NCBI GenBank assembly: GCA_947073545.1
Contig: CAMTMP010000006.1
Span: 1 to 64,000, forward strand
Reading direction: 5' to 3'
DNA: 64,000 nt
DNA from: an uncultured bacterium
Lineage (GTDB): Bacteria; Bacillota; Clostridia; Lachnospirales; Lachnospiraceae
The notes beneath the pieces were generated by a model that saw nothing but the letters and a program-made list of their open reading frames with translations, did no database searches and had not been told where the DNA came from. This document shows, one piece after another, positions 26,642 to 36,149 of the stretch (the first letter of the stretch is position 1; every line of letters starts with the position of its first letter). Made by a program: the position numbers and the translations under genes.

Positions 26642-26691
26642 ATATTTATAGCAGCACGGGGAATCATAGAGGAAAGGAAAGGTATTCATTT

Positions 26692-27600
26692 ATGGGAAAG
26701 ACAGCGTTTATGTTCCCGGGACAGGGAGCGCAGTACGTGGGGATGGGAAAGGATTTCTATGAGCAGATTCCGGTCTGTAAGGAGATGTTTGAACTGGCGG
26801 GCAGGGCCAGTGGTCTGGATGCAGCGGCGCTCTGCTTTGAGGAGAACGAGCAGATTAATATTACGGAATATACGCAGATTGCTATGCTGGCCACAGAGGT
26901 GGCAATACTTAAGGCTGTGGAGGAGAGAGGCATCAGGCCCGATATGACAGCCGGATTAAGCCTTGGCGAGTATGGTGCGCTGGTGGCAAGCGGCGTGATG
27001 AGCCCGGAGGATGTGTTCAAAATCGTGCGCAAGCGGGGCATCTATATGCAGGAGGCGGTGCCGCAGGGCGGCGCTATGGTAGCGGTACTCGGTATGGATA
27101 CGGCAGTGATCGAGCAGATTTGTGAGGAGACACCCGGAATGGTGACGATCGCAAACTATAACTGTCCGGGACAGATCGTGATTACAGGTGAGGAAGGTGC
27201 GGCGCGGGCGGCTGTGGAGAAGCTGACGGCAGCAGGAGCAAAGAAATGCGTGCCATTGAAGGTCAGCGGTCCGTTCCACTCGCCTCTGTTAACCGGTGCG
27301 GGTGAGAAGCTGGCGAAGGAGCTGGAGACGGTGGAGATTCACGATATTGCTATTCCCTATATCGCCAATGTGACGGCGGACTATGTGAAGGATAAGGCCG
27401 ATGTGAAACCCCTTTTAGAGAAACAGGTGTCCTCTTCCGTCAAGTGGCAGCAGACGGTGGAGCGTATGATTGAAGACGGTGCGGACTTATTTATCGAGAT
27501 CGGTCCGGGTAAGACGCTGTCCGGGTTTATGAGGAAGATCAATCGGGATGTGAAAGTGATCAATATAGAGAAGGTGGAAGATTTGGAGAGATTAGTATAG
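26692..27600 (+). CDS. fabD: Malonyl-CoA:ACP transacylase
   Basis: A 302-residue enzyme that loads malonyl groups on ACP. The N-terminus FMFPGQGAQYVGMGKDFY and the nucleophile motif GLSLGEYGALVASG (GLSLG in place of GHSLG) are seen. The catalytic His is in VSGPFHSPLL, and FIEIGPGKTLSGF is near the C-terminus. The His to Leu change before the Ser is common in Firmicutes. It is separated from fabG by a 210-base structured spacer. Confidence 0.95.
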   Translation: MGKTAFMFPGQGAQYVGMGKDFYEQIPVCKEMFELAGRASGLDAAALCFEENEQINITEYTQIAMLATEVAILKAVEERGIRPDMTAGLSLGEYGALVASGVMSPEDVFKIVRKRGIYMQEAVPQGGAMVAVLGMDTAVIEQICEETPGMVTIANYNCPGQIVITGEEGAARAAVEKLTAAGAKKCVPLKVSGPFHSPLLTGAGEKLAKELETVEIHDIAIPYIANVTADYVKDKADVKPLLEKQVSSSVKWQQTVERMIEDGADLFIEIGPGKTLSGFMRKINRDVKVINIEKVEDLERLV

Positions 27601-27610
27601 ATATCCGAAC

Positions 27611-27744
27611 GCTCAAGTGAAAGCAGTTCCTGCGTCGCCGCGCTTTCGCTCCGCAAAATACGCAGCAGACGCTAAACTCGTGAAAGACCTCGTTAAGCGC
27701 TGGCGTATTTGGGGGGCTTCTACGGAAGCTGCTTTCACTTGAGC
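27611..27744 (+). repeat. Long imperfect inverted repeat between fabD and fabG
   Basis: GCTCAAGTGAAAGCAG (27611-27626) is matched perfectly by its complement at 27729-27744. The stem continues inward with TTCC/GGAA and the imperfect pair AAATACGC..AGACGCT / AGCGCTGGCGTATTT. The whole can fold into one arm of about 134 bases. It has no coding content and resembles a small mobile or palindromic repeat unit. Confidence 0.75.
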
Positions 27745-27812
27745 TGGTTATGAATAGAGAAAAGCAGTTTAGCAAATGGGTATTAGAATAAAAATGGCAG
27801 GAGGAGAGAGAT

Positions 27813-28553
27813 ATGCTGACTGGTAAAGTAGCTCTTGTGACAGGCGCAGGGCGCGGGATCGGGAGAGAGATAGCGCTTACGCTTGCGGAGTACGGCGCGG
27901 ACGTGATCGTGAACTATAACGGTTCAAAGGAGAAAGCGGAAGAAGTTGTTATGCAGATCGAAGCCATGGGAAGAAAAGCGGCAGCCATGCAGTGCAGTGT
28001 GGCGGATTTTGAGGCCTGCGGGAAGATGATTACGGATGCACTCGCAGAGTTCGGGCATGTCGATATTCTGGTGAACAATGCAGGGATCACAAAGGATAAT
28101 CTGGTGATCAAGATGACGGAGGCGGATTTTGACGCGGTCATTGACACCAATCTGAAAGGGACATTCAATACCATGAAGCATATGTACCGTCCCTTTTTAA
28201 AGCAGAAGGCGGGCAGAATCATCAATTTGTCTTCGGTCAGCGGTGTGCTGGGCAATGCGGGGCAGGCCAACTATGCGGCTTCTAAGGCAGGTGTGATTGG
28301 CCTCACCAAATCCATGGCGAGGGAGCTTGCCAGCCGAAATATTACGGTGAATGCGGTTGCGCCCGGTTTTATCGACACAGATATGACGCAGGCAATGACA
28401 GACACGGCGAAGGAGGCGACGCTTGCACAGATCCCCTTAAAGCGTGTGGGAACGCCTAAAGATATCGCGGAGACGGTGGCTTTTCTGGCCAGCGATAAGG
28501 CGGCGTATATTACGGGACAGGTGATCTCGGTGGACGGCGGGATGGCCATGTAA
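27813..28553 (+). CDS. fabG: 3-oxoacyl-ACP reductase
   Basis: A 246-residue short-chain dehydrogenase. The NADPH motif is [13 protein letters not shown] and the catalytic set is [20 protein letters not shown] followed by K (Ser, Tyr and Lys). It reduces 3-ketoacyl-ACP. GGAGGAGAG precedes ATG 27813. It lies between fabD and fabF. Confidence 0.96.
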   Translation: MLTGKVALVTGAGRGIGREIALTLAEYGADVIVNYNGSKEKAEEVVMQIEAMGRKAAAMQCSVADFEACGKMITDALAEFGHVDILVNNAGITKDNLVIKMTEADFDAVIDTNLKGTFNTMKHMYRPFLKQKAGRIINLSSVSGVLGNAGQANYAASKAGVIGLTKSMARELASRNITVNAVAPGFIDTDMTQAMTDTAKEATLAQIPLKRVGTPKDIAETVAFLASDKAAYITGQVISVDGGMAM

Positions 28554-28669
28554 AAACGGTAAGGAAATGGCAGTATCGTGTTTGGACGTCAATCAGAAAT
28601 TTGTGACGTTTCGGAACGGAAAAAAAGACGAAATTCAGTCAAGAGGATAAACAGAGAAGGAGTTTGAGT

Positions 28670-29905
28670 ATGAGCAGACGAGTGGTTGTAACAGGAATGG
28701 GGGCCATTACCCCGATTGGTCTGAGTGTGGACGAATTTTGGACCGGCGTGAAGGAAGGCAAAACCGGGTTCGCGCCGATTACGAAGTTTGACACGGCGGA
28801 TTTTAAGTGTAAACTGGCGGCTGAAGTCAAAGACTTTGACGGCAAAAATTACATGGACTTTAAGGCGGCGAAGAGAATGGAGTCTTTTTCTCAGTATGCG
28901 GTGGCGGCAGCCAAAGAGGCGCTGGAGGATGCAGGCATTGACATGGAGAAGGAAGACCCTTACCGCGTGGGTGTAGCGGTAGGCTCCGGCACCGGTTCCC
29001 TGCAGGCGATGGAGCGTTCCCACACCAGACTGGTGGAGAAAGGCCCGGGCAGAATCGAGCCTTTGTTTGTGCCGCTTACGATCTCCAACATGGCGGCGGG
29101 CAATGTGTCGATCCAGTTTGGTTTGAAGGGAAAGAGCATCAATGTGGTGACAGCCTGCGCGACGGGCACAAATTCTATCGGTGAGGCGTTCCGTGCGATT
29201 CAGTACGGGGATGCGGAGGTGATGGTGGCAGGCGGCACGGAGGGCAGCGTGTGTCCCATCGGCGTCGGCGGCTTTTCCGCCCTGACGGCGCTCTCTACCA
29301 GTGAAGATCCCGCAAGATGCTCCATCCCGTTTGACAAGGAGAGAAGCGGATTCGTCATGGGCGAAGGTGCAGGCGTGGTCGTGCTGGAGGAGCTGGAGCA
29401 TGCGAAGGCAAGAGGCGCGAAAATATACGCGGAAGTAGCGGGATACGGTTGTACTTCTGACGCTTATCATATCACTTCCCCGGCGGAGGACGGCGCGGGC
29501 GCGGCCAAGGCGATGGAGTACGCGGTGAAGGACGCGGGACTGAGCCTGAATGATATCACCTATATCAACGCGCATGGAACGGCAACACATCATAATGATC
29601 TCTTTGAGACGCGGGCGATCAAGCTGTTGTTTGGTGATCACGCGAAAGATATTAAGATTAATTCCACCAAGTCTATGGTGGGCCATCTTCTGGGCGCGGC
29701 GGGAGCGATTGAGTTTGTCACCTGTGTGAAGGAACTGCAGGAGGGCTATATTCACAGAACGGTAGGCTATCAGGTGCCCGACGAGGAGTGCGACCTGAAC
29801 TACTGTAAAGAGGCTTACGAGGAAGACTTCGAGTATGCGCTGTCCAATTCCCTCGGATTCGGCGGACACAACGCGAGCCTGCTGGTGAAGAAGTTCCACG
29901 ATTGA
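28670..29905 (+). CDS. fabF: 3-oxoacyl-ACP synthase II
   Basis: About 411 residues. The nucleophile Cys is in [14 protein letters not shown], the two active-site His in [13 protein letters not shown] and [15 protein letters not shown], and the Gly-rich end is [14 protein letters not shown]. It condenses malonyl-ACP with acyl-ACP. The start is ATG 28670, eight bases from AAGGAG; the TTG at 28664 is too close to it. A long frame on the opposite strand is a shadow. Confidence 0.95.
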   Translation: MSRRVVVTGMGAITPIGLSVDEFWTGVKEGKTGFAPITKFDTADFKCKLAAEVKDFDGKNYMDFKAAKRMESFSQYAVAAAKEALEDAGIDMEKEDPYRVGVAVGSGTGSLQAMERSHTRLVEKGPGRIEPLFVPLTISNMAAGNVSIQFGLKGKSINVVTACATGTNSIGEAFRAIQYGDAEVMVAGGTEGSVCPIGVGGFSALTALSTSEDPARCSIPFDKERSGFVMGEGAGVVVLEELEHAKARGAKIYAEVAGYGCTSDAYHITSPAEDGAGAAKAMEYAVKDAGLSLNDITYINAHGTATHHNDLFETRAIKLLFGDHAKDIKINSTKSMVGHLLGAAGAIEFVTCVKELQEGYIHRTVGYQVPDEECDLNYCKEAYEEDFEYALSNSLGFGGHNASLLVKKFHD

Positions 29906-30012
29906 GAGCGCGTGTTTGCGAGGCTGACAGATCATTGCGAAACGCCTATTCAGTGATTTTGGATCGCGCTTCGCAATTATATAAAGTTACTGACGCAGAG
30001 AGGAGAACAGAC

Positions 30013-30447
30013 ATGTCATTAATGGGTGCGAAGGAAATCATGGAGATTATTCCCCACAGACAGCCCTTTATGCTGATTGACACGATAGAGGAGATGGAGG
30101 AAGGGAAACGGGTAGTCGCTAAGAAATGCGTGTCCTACAACGAGCCTTTCTTTGCGGGGCATTTTCCCAAGGAGCCTGTGATGCCCGGCGTGCTGATTGT
30201 GGAGGCGCTGGCGCAGACAGGCGCGGTGGCGATCTTAAGCCAGCCTGAGTTTAAGGGAAAGACCGCCTATTTCGCGGCGATCAACAACGCGAAATTTAAG
30301 GGTAAGGTGGTTCCCGGCGATGTGCTGACGCTGGAGACGGAAATTATCAAGATCAAAGGCCCTATCGGCGTAGGCGCAGGAAAGGCATATGTGGACGGGA
30401 AATTGGTGACGCAGGCGGAATTGACTTTTGCAATCGGCGAAGCGTAA
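30013..30447 (+). CDS. fabZ: 3-hydroxyacyl-ACP dehydratase
   Basis: 144 residues with the hot-dog motifs [15 protein letters not shown] (catalytic His) and [18 protein letters not shown] (catalytic Glu). It dehydrates 3-hydroxyacyl-ACP. The start is ATG 30013 after AGAGAGGAG; the frame is open upstream to 29902 but the extra 37 codons are not family-like. No accB, accC, accD or accA genes are interleaved here, unlike many Firmicutes fab operons. Confidence 0.95.
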   Translation: MSLMGAKEIMEIIPHRQPFMLIDTIEEMEEGKRVVAKKCVSYNEPFFAGHFPKEPVMPGVLIVEALAQTGAVAILSQPEFKGKTAYFAAINNAKFKGKVVPGDVLTLETEIIKIKGPIGVGAGKAYVDGKLVTQAELTFAIGEA

Positions 30448-30561
30448 AGCCGGCACGGTTCCATCACCGCGCAAAGCGCGGGATGAAGCCTGCGCCGTAA
30501 CGTTTGCAGAGCGTGGCAGAGGCGGATATTGGGCGAGTATCGGAAGGACAGGGAAAAACAG

Positions 30562-31617
30562 ATGGGAAATGTGAAACCGTTAAGGATAGGTGATTTGTCA
30601 GCCCGTGTACCGGTGATTCAAGGCGGCATGGGCGTGGGAGTCAGTCTTTCCTCACTGGCCGGAAATGTGGCGAAGGAGGGCGGAATCGGCGTGATTTCCA
30701 CGGCGCAGATCGGTTACCGGGAGCCGGATTTTGACACGGACCCGATCGGGGCGAATCTGCGGGCAGTCGGGACAGAGATCGCGAAGGCCAGAGAGATCGC
30801 AAAGGGCGGGATTCTGGGCGTCAATATCATGGTTGCGACCAGAAAGTACGAGGAGTATGTAAAGGCGGCGGTGGCTGCGGGAATCGACCTGATTATTTCC
30901 GGCGCGGGGCTGCCTATGGATCTGCCGAAGATTGTGGGGGCGGCGAAAACGAAGCTGGCGCCCATTGTGTCAAGTGTGAAATCAGCGCAGGTGATTATGC
31001 GGTACTGGTGGAAAAAGTACAACAGACTGCCCGATGCGGTGGTGATCGAGGGACCTTTGGCCGGCGGTCATCTGGGTTTTCACAAAGAGCAGCTTGCAGA
31101 TATCGAAGGCTTGCATTATGATGAGGAAGTGGAGGCGATCATTGCGCAGGTCAACGAGACGGCTGCGGAGCACGGGGCGGAGATTCCCGTAGTCATGGCG
31201 GGTGGCATCTACACCAGAGAAGACATGGAACACTATCTGGAGATGGGCGCTTCCGGCGTACAGATGGCGACGCGTTTCGTGACGACCTACGAGTGCGACG
31301 CGGATCCGGCCTACAAGCAGAGCTACATCGACGCGAAGGAGGAAGACATTGTTATCGTGCAGAGTCCTGTGGGTATGCCGGGACGGGCGATTCTGAATCC
31401 CTTTATGAAACGGGCGAAGGAAGGACGGATTCCGCATGAGAAATGCCATCTGTGCATCAGCACCTGCAAAGGAGCGGAAACGCCTTATTGTATCACGGAC
31501 GCGCTTGTCAATGCCGTGAAGGGAAAGGTGGACGAGGCGCTGCTTTTCTGCGGTGCGAACGCATACCGCGCAACGCATTTAGAACATGTGAAAGACATTC
31601 TCGGAGAGTTTGCGTGA
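30562..31617 (+). CDS. Nitronate monooxygenase/FabK-like flavoprotein with C-terminal Cys cluster
   Basis: About 351 residues, a flavin TIM-barrel related to FabK and 2-nitropropane dioxygenase. N-terminal PVIQGGMGVGVSLSSLAGNV, then VIEGPLAGGHLGF and VVMAGGIYTREDMEHYLEMG cover the flavin site. Unlike FabK, the C-terminus carries EKCHLCISTCKGAETPYC. The start is ATG 30562 after AGGGA. Its place between fabZ and fabH suggests a part in lipid metabolism, as a second reductase or an accessory oxidoreductase; this is inferred. Confidence 0.85.
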   Translation: MGNVKPLRIGDLSARVPVIQGGMGVGVSLSSLAGNVAKEGGIGVISTAQIGYREPDFDTDPIGANLRAVGTEIAKAREIAKGGILGVNIMVATRKYEEYVKAAVAAGIDLIISGAGLPMDLPKIVGAAKTKLAPIVSSVKSAQVIMRYWWKKYNRLPDAVVIEGPLAGGHLGFHKEQLADIEGLHYDEEVEAIIAQVNETAAEHGAEIPVVMAGGIYTREDMEHYLEMGASGVQMATRFVTTYECDADPAYKQSYIDAKEEDIVIVQSPVGMPGRAILNPFMKRAKEGRIPHEKCHLCISTCKGAETPYCITDALVNAVKGKVDEALLFCGANAYRATHLEHVKDILGEFA

Positions 31618-31742
31618 CAGCATTGAGCAGTGCGCAGACAGAGGAATAGGCGGAGCGGAGACAGCCCGCGAGCGAGGGAAACCGAAGGTTTTGGGAGCGG
31701 CACTGCGGGATAAAAGGAAGCATAAATTATGGGAGAGACGGT

Positions 31743-32708
31743 GTGAAGACAAGAATCATAGGAACAGGGAGCTGTCTGCCGGGGACAGTGGTGACAAACG
31801 ATGATCTGTCCAAGGTGATGGATACTTCTGACGAGTGGATCAGCAGCAGGACAGGAATCCGGGAACGGCATCTGGCGAAGGAGGAGACAACCGCCAGCAT
31901 GTCTGTCGAGGCGGCAAAACGCGCCATGGAGGACGCAGGGGTAACTGCGGAGGAGATAGATCTGATCATCCTGGGTACGGTGTCGGCGGACTTCGTGACG
32001 CCTGCCTGTGCCTGCGAAGTGCAGGCGGCAATCGGGGCGGCAAACGCAGTTGCTTTTGACATCAATGCGGCCTGTGCCGGTTTTATGTTTGCCCTGAATA
32101 TTGCCAATGCGTATATACAGGCGGGGATATATCGGACCGCATTGATTCTGGGGGCGGAGACGCTCTCCAAGATCGTGGACTGGGATGACAGGAGCACCTG
32201 CGTGCTCTTTGGAGACGGCGCGGGGGCGGCGGTAGTACGGGGGGATGAGCTGTATGGACTGCTTGCCTTCGATCAGGGCTCCGACGGGACAAAAGGAGAT
32301 GTGCTTGCCTGTCCCGGCCGCACCAATAACAATCCCCTGATCCGGACGGACCAGAGGCTTGGGTTTGTGCACATGGACGGACAGGAGGTTTATAAGTTTG
32401 CCGTGACGACGGTGCCCGCTTCTTTACAGAAAACGATTGAGGCAGCGGGACTGACACCGGAGGATATAGATTACTTCGCGCTGCATCAGGCGAATCTCCG
32501 GATCCTCCAGTCGGTATCGAAACGGCTCCGCATCGAGGAAGATAAATTTCCGATCAGCCTTGACCATTGTGGGAATATTTCCGCGGCGAGCGTGCCGATT
32601 CTGCTTGATGAGATGAACCGCAAGGGACTGTTAAAGCCCGGAATGAAGGTTGCGCTAAGCGGTTTCGGCGGCGGACTGACCTGGGCATCCGCGGTGCTTG
32701 AGTGGTAA
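31743..32708 (+). CDS. fabH: 3-oxoacyl-ACP synthase III
   Basis: A 321-residue initiation enzyme condensing acetyl-CoA (or a branched acyl-CoA) with malonyl-ACP. The triad is Cys in DINAACAGFMFAL, His in FALHQANLRI and Asn in HCGNISAASVP. GTG 31743 is the proposed start, after GGGAGA. It is the last fab gene; in many Firmicutes fabH comes first, so this order is slightly unusual. Confidence 0.95.
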   Translation: MKTRIIGTGSCLPGTVVTNDDLSKVMDTSDEWISSRTGIRERHLAKEETTASMSVEAAKRAMEDAGVTAEEIDLIILGTVSADFVTPACACEVQAAIGAANAVAFDINAACAGFMFALNIANAYIQAGIYRTALILGAETLSKIVDWDDRSTCVLFGDGAGAAVVRGDELYGLLAFDQGSDGTKGDVLACPGRTNNNPLIRTDQRLGFVHMDGQEVYKFAVTTVPASLQKTIEAAGLTPEDIDYFALHQANLRILQSVSKRLRIEEDKFPISLDHCGNISAASVPILLDEMNRKGLLKPGMKVALSGFGGGLTWASAVLEW

Positions 32709-32760
32709 GGGGTACGGTCTGATTGGTATTTTTCTGTACAATATAAAATAGTTACACAAA

Positions 32761-32795
32761 TAAACGCAGACCAACGGTGATCTGCGTTTATTATA
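32761..32795 (+). terminator. Hairpin between convergent fabH and ABC permease
   Basis: AAACGCAGA pairs perfectly with TCTGCGTTT around a 10-base loop, with AT-rich flanks on both sides. It could end transcription in either direction; the T run is short. Confidence 0.65.
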
Positions 32796-32813
32796 ATAAA
32801 ACTTTTCGAATGC

Positions 32814-35333
32814 CTATTCCTGATTTCTGATGCGCTCAATCAGACTCTCTTTTTTCACTTTTTTGTTGATAAACAGCGTAATGGCAGTCTGTCCGATCAA
32901 TAGTACCAGAGCAAGCCCCACGGTTTCCCAGAGGGGATAATGGTAGCGGCTGATACTCATAAGGTGCTCCTTTTTTGCCCATAGGAACAGCAGGTATCCG
33001 GCCGCGTTGCCCAAAGTCAGGCTGATTAAGAGCGTGCCCGCTGTGAAGAAAAGCCCCTCCCCGGAGAGCATGCGCACAAGCTGCCTGCCGGAGAGACCGA
33101 GAGCCTGCAGAATGCCCAGCTCCTTTTTGCGCGTAACAATACTGGTGATCATCGTGTTGATCAGATTGATAAAACCGATCACGGCGATCAGGATCAGGAG
33201 CAGATAGAGCGGATTCTTCGTCAGATCTATGGAAGAGTGTCCGATCGCCAGTTCTACATCCATGGCATAGAGTGTAAAATGTTCATTTTCCGCTACAATT
33301 TTCGTGAGCGCTTCCTTTACGCTGTCATAGTGCGCGTCGTCCACATGCAGGTAGATGGATGTGGTGGGATCACAGGTCAGTCCCAGACTGTTCCATGTAT
33401 CTTCTGTCATAATCAGGTAGGTATAGTTAGCGTCCGGCTCTGTCAGGGCACCCAGTGTTACCGTCAGGGGAATTTCCCGGCTGCCGTCGTGGAGGGTGAT
33501 CGGGAGGACATCGCCTATGGAAAGACCGTACTGGTTAAAGGAGTAAGCATGGGTGCAGACGATCTCATTGTTGGCCGTCATGCGGTCGTAGTTGATGCTG
33601 CCCTGTACCAGATAGGCGTTTAGTTCCGCCACATCGTCTCTGGTAAAGTAGGAGAGCGGCAGGTGATTCTCGTAGTCCTCGTACATGGGCGACTCCATAT
33701 CGGTGGAGGAAATGATCTTACCGGGCGCACGCTCCACGGATTCCACGCCCTCTATGGAGGACAGTCTGGAAAGAAATGTCTCGCTAAAGTATTCCTGCTG
33801 TACCAGATTTTCCAGATTGTTTTCGGGATACTCCTTATCATTATAGAGGGCATAGTCCAGAGCAATGCGGAAATCGCCCTTGGGGATGTTCCTTCTCGCC
33901 AAGTCTTCGGCGCTGACGCTGCATAGTACGGCGGATACACATATAAAGAGCACACAGCTTAAGCCCATGGTGAGGATGGTGACGGCGGTACGTCTTCTGT
34001 TGCGCGTCAGGTTGGCAAGGGTCAGCGTGGACACCTTCACCTCGGTGTGTCCCTTGCGGCTCTTGCGGTCGCTTGTGTTTTCCTGATAGCGGATTGCTTC
34101 CACCGGGGAAACCTTTTTCGCCATCCGTATGGGCTTACGCAGGGAAATAGCCACAGTAATCAGCGATGCCACCGCTGCAGTGAGCAGCACAGGCAGAGAA
34201 AACATGTGTATTTGCCCGATAACTGCCTCCGCCGCGTCGCGGGAGTAGGAACTGATGGCGGAACCGCTGCGGTATGCCCACAAAGCCAGCGGAAACAGCA
34301 GGTAAGGCAGCAGGAATCCAAGTAACAGCCCCACGGGAACCGCAAAGGCGGAAATGATGGCGCCCTGCCAGTAAAATAATCTGGCGATCTGGCGTCCCGA
34401 TGCACCCAGCGCCTTTAACTTGCCGATCTCCTGCACGTCAGTGATCACGCCCACATAGTAGATACTGTAGATCACCAGCGAGGAAAAGAAGATCACGATC
34501 AGACCGATGACTGCCATGATCGCCATGGCTTCCGTACCCGGGTCAGTCGCGGTGAAAAGATACTCTTTGTTTATATTTACCTGTCCCTCGTCCAGTCCGA
34601 TATCCGCAGCGACAGCGTTGATTCGGTCGGTCATTTCATCAAAGGTCAGCACTTCCTCCCCGTAGACGCGAAGGGTGGCATACGGCTCGGATTCGTAAAG
34701 CCCGTCCGCCTTGTAGCTGTCTAACAGGGCTTTGGAGATGCGGCCGGTCCACATCAGGCGGCTGTCGTCGATTTTATCGGAGATTTCCACGTCCGGTTCC
34801 AAGCCGCTGATGGTAAATTCTTTGGTCACAATTTCCCCTTTGCCGCCTACACGAAAAGAGAGCGTTACCTTACCGCCGATGACAGGCTCTGCGCCGACAC
34901 GGCGGAAAAAGGCGGGGGAGGAGCAGATTTCGTTTTCCGCTTCGGGATAATGCCCGGAGGCAAGCGTCACAGAGTGCAAGGAGGCGCCGCCGTCTGCGGA
35001 CTGTTTATCCTTCAGGGTCTCCTGATAGGAAAGGGCGCCGTTCATCTTTCCATTTTCAATATCCGCAAAGCCTTCCGTGGTGGATAGCGCTTCCACCTGA
35101 ATATGATTTGACAGGACATTTACCTGATCGGGCGTTAAGCCGCCAAAGCGGGCATGATAGTCCGCCAGAGCGTACATCTGCCGGTTCATATCCAGTGTGG
35201 CGGTGCCGATCGTGCCGATTGCCATGAGCAGCATGGTGGTAAGCATGATGGCAATGCCGGTGAGCATGGTGCGGCTTTTATTGTAGCGCAGCTTACTCAA
35301 GGCAAGGCTCTTTACCGTGTTAGTTTTCTTCAT
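32814..35333 (-). CDS. ABC transporter permease (FtsX/MacB type)
   Basis: About 839 residues. One N-terminal helix (TMLTGIAIMLTTMLLMAIGTI) is followed by a large outer domain, three helices, a middle helix near 430, a second outer domain, and three C-terminal helices around LYLLLILIAVIGFINLINTMI. Two FtsX domains are seen (ELGILQALGLSGRQ and EIGKLKALGASGRQ). The start is ATG 35333 (MKKTNTVKSLALS) after AGGTGG; it overlaps the ATPase gene by 14 bases. It probably exports or senses peptides with the LolD-like ATPase and the two-component system next to it. Confidence 0.9.
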   Translation of the reverse strand: MKKTNTVKSLALSKLRYNKSRTMLTGIAIMLTTMLLMAIGTIGTATLDMNRQMYALADYHARFGGLTPDQVNVLSNHIQVEALSTTEGFADIENGKMNGALSYQETLKDKQSADGGASLHSVTLASGHYPEAENEICSSPAFFRRVGAEPVIGGKVTLSFRVGGKGEIVTKEFTISGLEPDVEISDKIDDSRLMWTGRISKALLDSYKADGLYESEPYATLRVYGEEVLTFDEMTDRINAVAADIGLDEGQVNINKEYLFTATDPGTEAMAIMAVIGLIVIFFSSLVIYSIYYVGVITDVQEIGKLKALGASGRQIARLFYWQGAIISAFAVPVGLLLGFLLPYLLFPLALWAYRSGSAISSYSRDAAEAVIGQIHMFSLPVLLTAAVASLITVAISLRKPIRMAKKVSPVEAIRYQENTSDRKSRKGHTEVKVSTLTLANLTRNRRRTAVTILTMGLSCVLFICVSAVLCSVSAEDLARRNIPKGDFRIALDYALYNDKEYPENNLENLVQQEYFSETFLSRLSSIEGVESVERAPGKIISSTDMESPMYEDYENHLPLSYFTRDDVAELNAYLVQGSINYDRMTANNEIVCTHAYSFNQYGLSIGDVLPITLHDGSREIPLTVTLGALTEPDANYTYLIMTEDTWNSLGLTCDPTTSIYLHVDDAHYDSVKEALTKIVAENEHFTLYAMDVELAIGHSSIDLTKNPLYLLLILIAVIGFINLINTMITSIVTRKKELGILQALGLSGRQLVRMLSGEGLFFTAGTLLISLTLGNAAGYLLFLWAKKEHLMSISRYHYPLWETVGLALVLLIGQTAITLFINKKVKKESLIERIRNQE

Positions 35334-36036
35334 CGGAATCCACCTCGCTTTCCCCGGAGGAGAGGATGCGCCCGTCTGCCAGAATGATCGTGCGCTCCGC
35401 CATCTGTGCAACTTCCTCATTGTGGGTGATGACCACGAGGGTCTGTCCGTATTTCGTGGCGGATGCCTTTAAGAGAGCCATCGTATCATCGCCGGTTCGG
35501 GTGTCCAGATTGCCGGTGGGCTCGTCGGCGAGTATGATGGAAGGCTTTGCCGCAATGGCTCTGGCGATGGCGCATCTCTGCTGCTGGCCGCCAGACAGGG
35601 TGTTGGGGAGATGTTTTACTCTGTCCGAAAGCCCAAGCGTCTTTATAATATCGTTTATAAACGATTCGTCTATGGGTTTGCCGTCCAGTCCGAGGGGAAG
35701 GACGATGTTCTCCCATACGTTGAGGGAGGGGATGAGATTGTAAGCCTGAAAAATAAAGCCGATTTTGCGGCGGCGGATTTTTGAGAGCTTTTCTTCCTTG
35801 AAGGAGGCGATGTTTTCCCCGTCGATAAAGACCTTGCCGGAGGTGGGATTGTCCAGCCCGCCCAGCATGTGAAGCAGCGTGGACTTGCCGCTGCCCGATT
35901 TGCCGACGATGGAGACAAACTCACCCTGCCGGATTTCCAGATTGACGTGATCAACGGCTTTGACCTGATTGTCGCCTGTGCCGTAATATTTGCATAAGTC
36001 CTCAGTTTTTAAGATAATGTCCATGTGCTTTTTCAT
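35320..36036 (-). CDS. ABC transporter ATP-binding protein (LolD/MacB type)
   Basis: 238 residues. Walker A is GKSGSGKSTLLHMLGGLD, the signature LSGGQQQRCAIARAI and Walker B IILADEPTGNLD, the classic set of this subfamily. It energises the FtsX-type permease whose gene overlaps its 3' end. The gene lies 110 bases downstream of the histidine kinase gene. Confidence 0.94.
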   Translation of the reverse strand: MKKHMDIILKTEDLCKYYGTGDNQVKAVDHVNLEIRQGEFVSIVGKSGSGKSTLLHMLGGLDNPTSGKVFIDGENIASFKEEKLSKIRRRKIGFIFQAYNLIPSLNVWENIVLPLGLDGKPIDESFINDIIKTLGLSDRVKHLPNTLSGGQQQRCAIARAIAAKPSIILADEPTGNLDTRTGDDTMALLKASATKYGQTLVVITHNEEVAQMAERTIILADGRILSSGESEVDSDEEN

Positions 36037-36149
36037 ATACGATCCTGCCTTTCTCTTTGTTTATAAATATAGATTACGGCAGTAACCTTACATGAGACTT
36101 ACAAAATGCAAAAATAGAAAACTTATGAAATCGGCCTGCCGGTTTCCAC

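Noticed and set aside
28589-29935. A 448-codon frame opposite fabF
   Set aside because: It lies entirely antisense to an intact fabF with all catalytic residues, is Arg/His-rich, and lacks a start signal.
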